A stretch of DNA of 5,417 bases from Chryseobacterium sp. (GTDB taxonomy: Bacteria; Bacteroidota; Bacteroidia; Flavobacteriales; Weeksellaceae): the NCBI GenBank assembly GCA_017989575.1, contig JAGNPP010000187.1, positions 1 to 5,417 on the forward strand, written 5' to 3'. Positions 4,366 through 5,417 of this stretch are shown here, piece after piece. Below the pieces are notes generated by a model, which saw only the letters and a list, made by a program, of their open reading frames with translations, was not told the origin of the DNA and did not search any database. Position 1 is the stretch's first letter. Each line of letters opens with the position of its first letter. Both the position numbers and the translations under genes were made by a program.

Positions 4366-5417
4366 TTATGCGTCTAATTCTCCCGCAATGATATTCATAC
4401 TACACATAGTCACAATCGCATCAGATATTACAGCGCCGGTAATCATTTCCGGATAAGCTTGGTAATAAATGAAACAAGGTCTTCTGAAGTGCAATCTGTA
4501 AGGCGTTCTTCCGCCATCGCTCACAAGATAGAATCCTAATTCTCCGTTTCCACCTTCTACAGCGTGGTAAACTTCGCCTTTAGGAACATCTGTTTCTCCC
4601 ATTACGATTTTGAAATGGTAAATCAAAGCTTCCATTTTGTTGTAAACATCTGCCTTTTCAGGAAGATAGAAATCAGGAACATCCGCGTGGAATGGTCCTT
4701 CTGGAAGATTGTCGTAAGCTTGGTTGATGATTTTCAAAGATTCCCAAATCTCCTGCTGACGAACCATAAAACGGTCGTAAGTATCGCCTGCAGTTCCCAC
4801 CGGAATGATGAAATCGAAATCTTCGTAAGAAGAATAAGGCTGTGCAACTCTCACGTCATAATCAACGCCAGCTGCACGAAGGTTTGGACCAGTGAAACCG
4901 TAGCTCAAAGCTCGCTCTGCTGAGATTGCGCCTGCGCCGATGGTTCTGTCCATAAAGATTCGGTTTCTTTCTAACAATTGACCGAATTCTGCAAATCTTG
5001 CCGGGAAAGTCTTCAAGAAGTCTTTCAACAATTCGTGGAACTTGGGTGTGAAATCTCTTTCGAAACCGCCGATTCTTCCCATATTAGTTGTCATCCTTGC
5101 ACCGCAAACCTGCTCGTACATATCATAAATGCGCTCTCTCTCGATGAACATATAAGTCAGTCCTGTGATTGCGCCGGCGTCCATTCCTGTTACACCGTTA
5201 CAAATCAAATGGTCACCAATTCTCGCCAATTCCATCAAAATCACACGCATATAATCTACACGTTTTGGAACTTTAATCCCAATCAATTTTTCAACTGTCA
5301 TATGCCAACCCAAATTGTTGATTGGGGCAGAGCAGTAGTTCATTCTATCGGTAAGCGTTGTGATTTGAGCAAAGTTTCTTCTCTCAGAGATTTTTTCAAA
5401 TGCTCTGTGAATATAAC
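4366..5417 (-). CDS. nuoD: NADH-quinone oxidoreductase subunit D (NuoD), N-terminus outside the window
   Basis: NuoD is the 49-kDa-type subunit that, with NuoB and NuoH, builds the quinone-reduction site. The frame is open from the high-coordinate window edge to a stop at 4366-4368, with 349 residues visible. The ATG at 5341-5343 is internal: the same frame continues upstream with YIHRAFEKISERRNFAQITT and LTDR, which match the conserved NuoD region, so the true start lies beyond the window (perhaps 50-60 residues missing). The Tyr codon at 5335-5337, within DRMNYCSAPINNL, corresponds to the quinone-binding Tyr of the family. Other signatures are CGARMTTNMGRIGGFERDF, the segment starting TGPNLRAAGVDYD, FDFIIPVGTAGDTYDR and GELGFYLVSDGGRTPYR. 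The C-terminus MNIIAGELDA matches the family's conserved G-E-[VL]-D end. Whether nuoC is fused to nuoD, as in some Bacteroidota, cannot be judged here. Confidence 0.98.
   Translation of the reverse strand, partial: YIHRAFEKISERRNFAQITTLTDRMNYCSAPINNLGWHMTVEKLIGIKVPKRVDYMRVILMELARIGDHLICNGVTGMDAGAITGLTYMFIERERIYDMYEQVCGARMTTNMGRIGGFERDFTPKFHELLKDFLKTFPARFAEFGQLLERNRIFMDRTIGAGAISAERALSYGFTGPNLRAAGVDYDVRVAQPYSSYEDFDFIIPVGTAGDTYDRFMVRQQEIWESLKIINQAYDNLPEGPFHADVPDFYLPEKADVYNKMEALIYHFKIVMGETDVPKGEVYHAVEGGNGELGFYLVSDGGRTPYRLHFRRPCFIYYQAYPEMITGAVISDAIVTMCSMNIIAGELDA

Noticed and set aside
4564..4923. A 119-residue plus-strand open frame opposite nuoD
   Set aside because: It is antisense to strongly conserved NuoD sequence and has no motif of its own.
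4366..5343. nuoD starting at the ATG at 5341-5343
   Set aside because: Conserved NuoD sequence continues in frame upstream to the window edge, so this Met is internal.

Overview
The window is part of a nuo operon, encoding the proton-pumping NADH:quinone oxidoreductase (respiratory complex I). Every gene is on the minus strand, so transcription runs from high to low coordinates. In transcription order the genes are nuoD (5' end outside the window), nuoE, nuoF, a secreted or outer-membrane protein of unknown function, nuoG and nuoH (3' end outside the window). The five Nuo assignments rest on cofactor-binding motifs and are secure. The sixth gene is not recognised beyond its export signal and beta-strand-rich look.

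The source is most likely a member of the Bacteroidota, class Flavobacteriia, probably a relative of Chryseobacterium. The base composition is AT-rich, the start codons lack convincing Shine-Dalgarno sequences, NuoG is the short form without a molybdopterin-type domain, and one intergenic region has a Bacteroidota-style TTG / TAnnTTTG promoter candidate. The genus is an inference from recalled similarity, not from a search.

Functionally, NuoE, NuoF and NuoG form the NADH-oxidising arm: N1a in NuoE; FMN and N3 in NuoF; N1b, N5, N4 and perhaps one more metal site in NuoG. NuoD lies at the junction with the membrane and lines the quinone site together with NuoH, the first membrane subunit met here. 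The inserted gene has a signal peptide and no redox motif, so it is unlikely to be a complex I subunit.

The intergenic gaps are, in transcription order, 116 nt (nuoD-nuoE), 88 nt (nuoE-nuoF), 18 nt (nuoF-orf), 105 nt (orf-nuoG) and 41 nt (nuoG-nuoH). Four of the five carry visible structure: 7-nt tandem repeats just upstream of both nuoE and nuoG, a small dispersed-repeat-like element flanked by 8-bp direct repeats before nuoF, and inverted repeats in the nuoD-nuoE, orf-nuoG and nuoG-nuoH gaps. No RNA gene, CRISPR array, insertion sequence or plus-strand gene is supported, and no gene-free stretch exceeds 300 bases.
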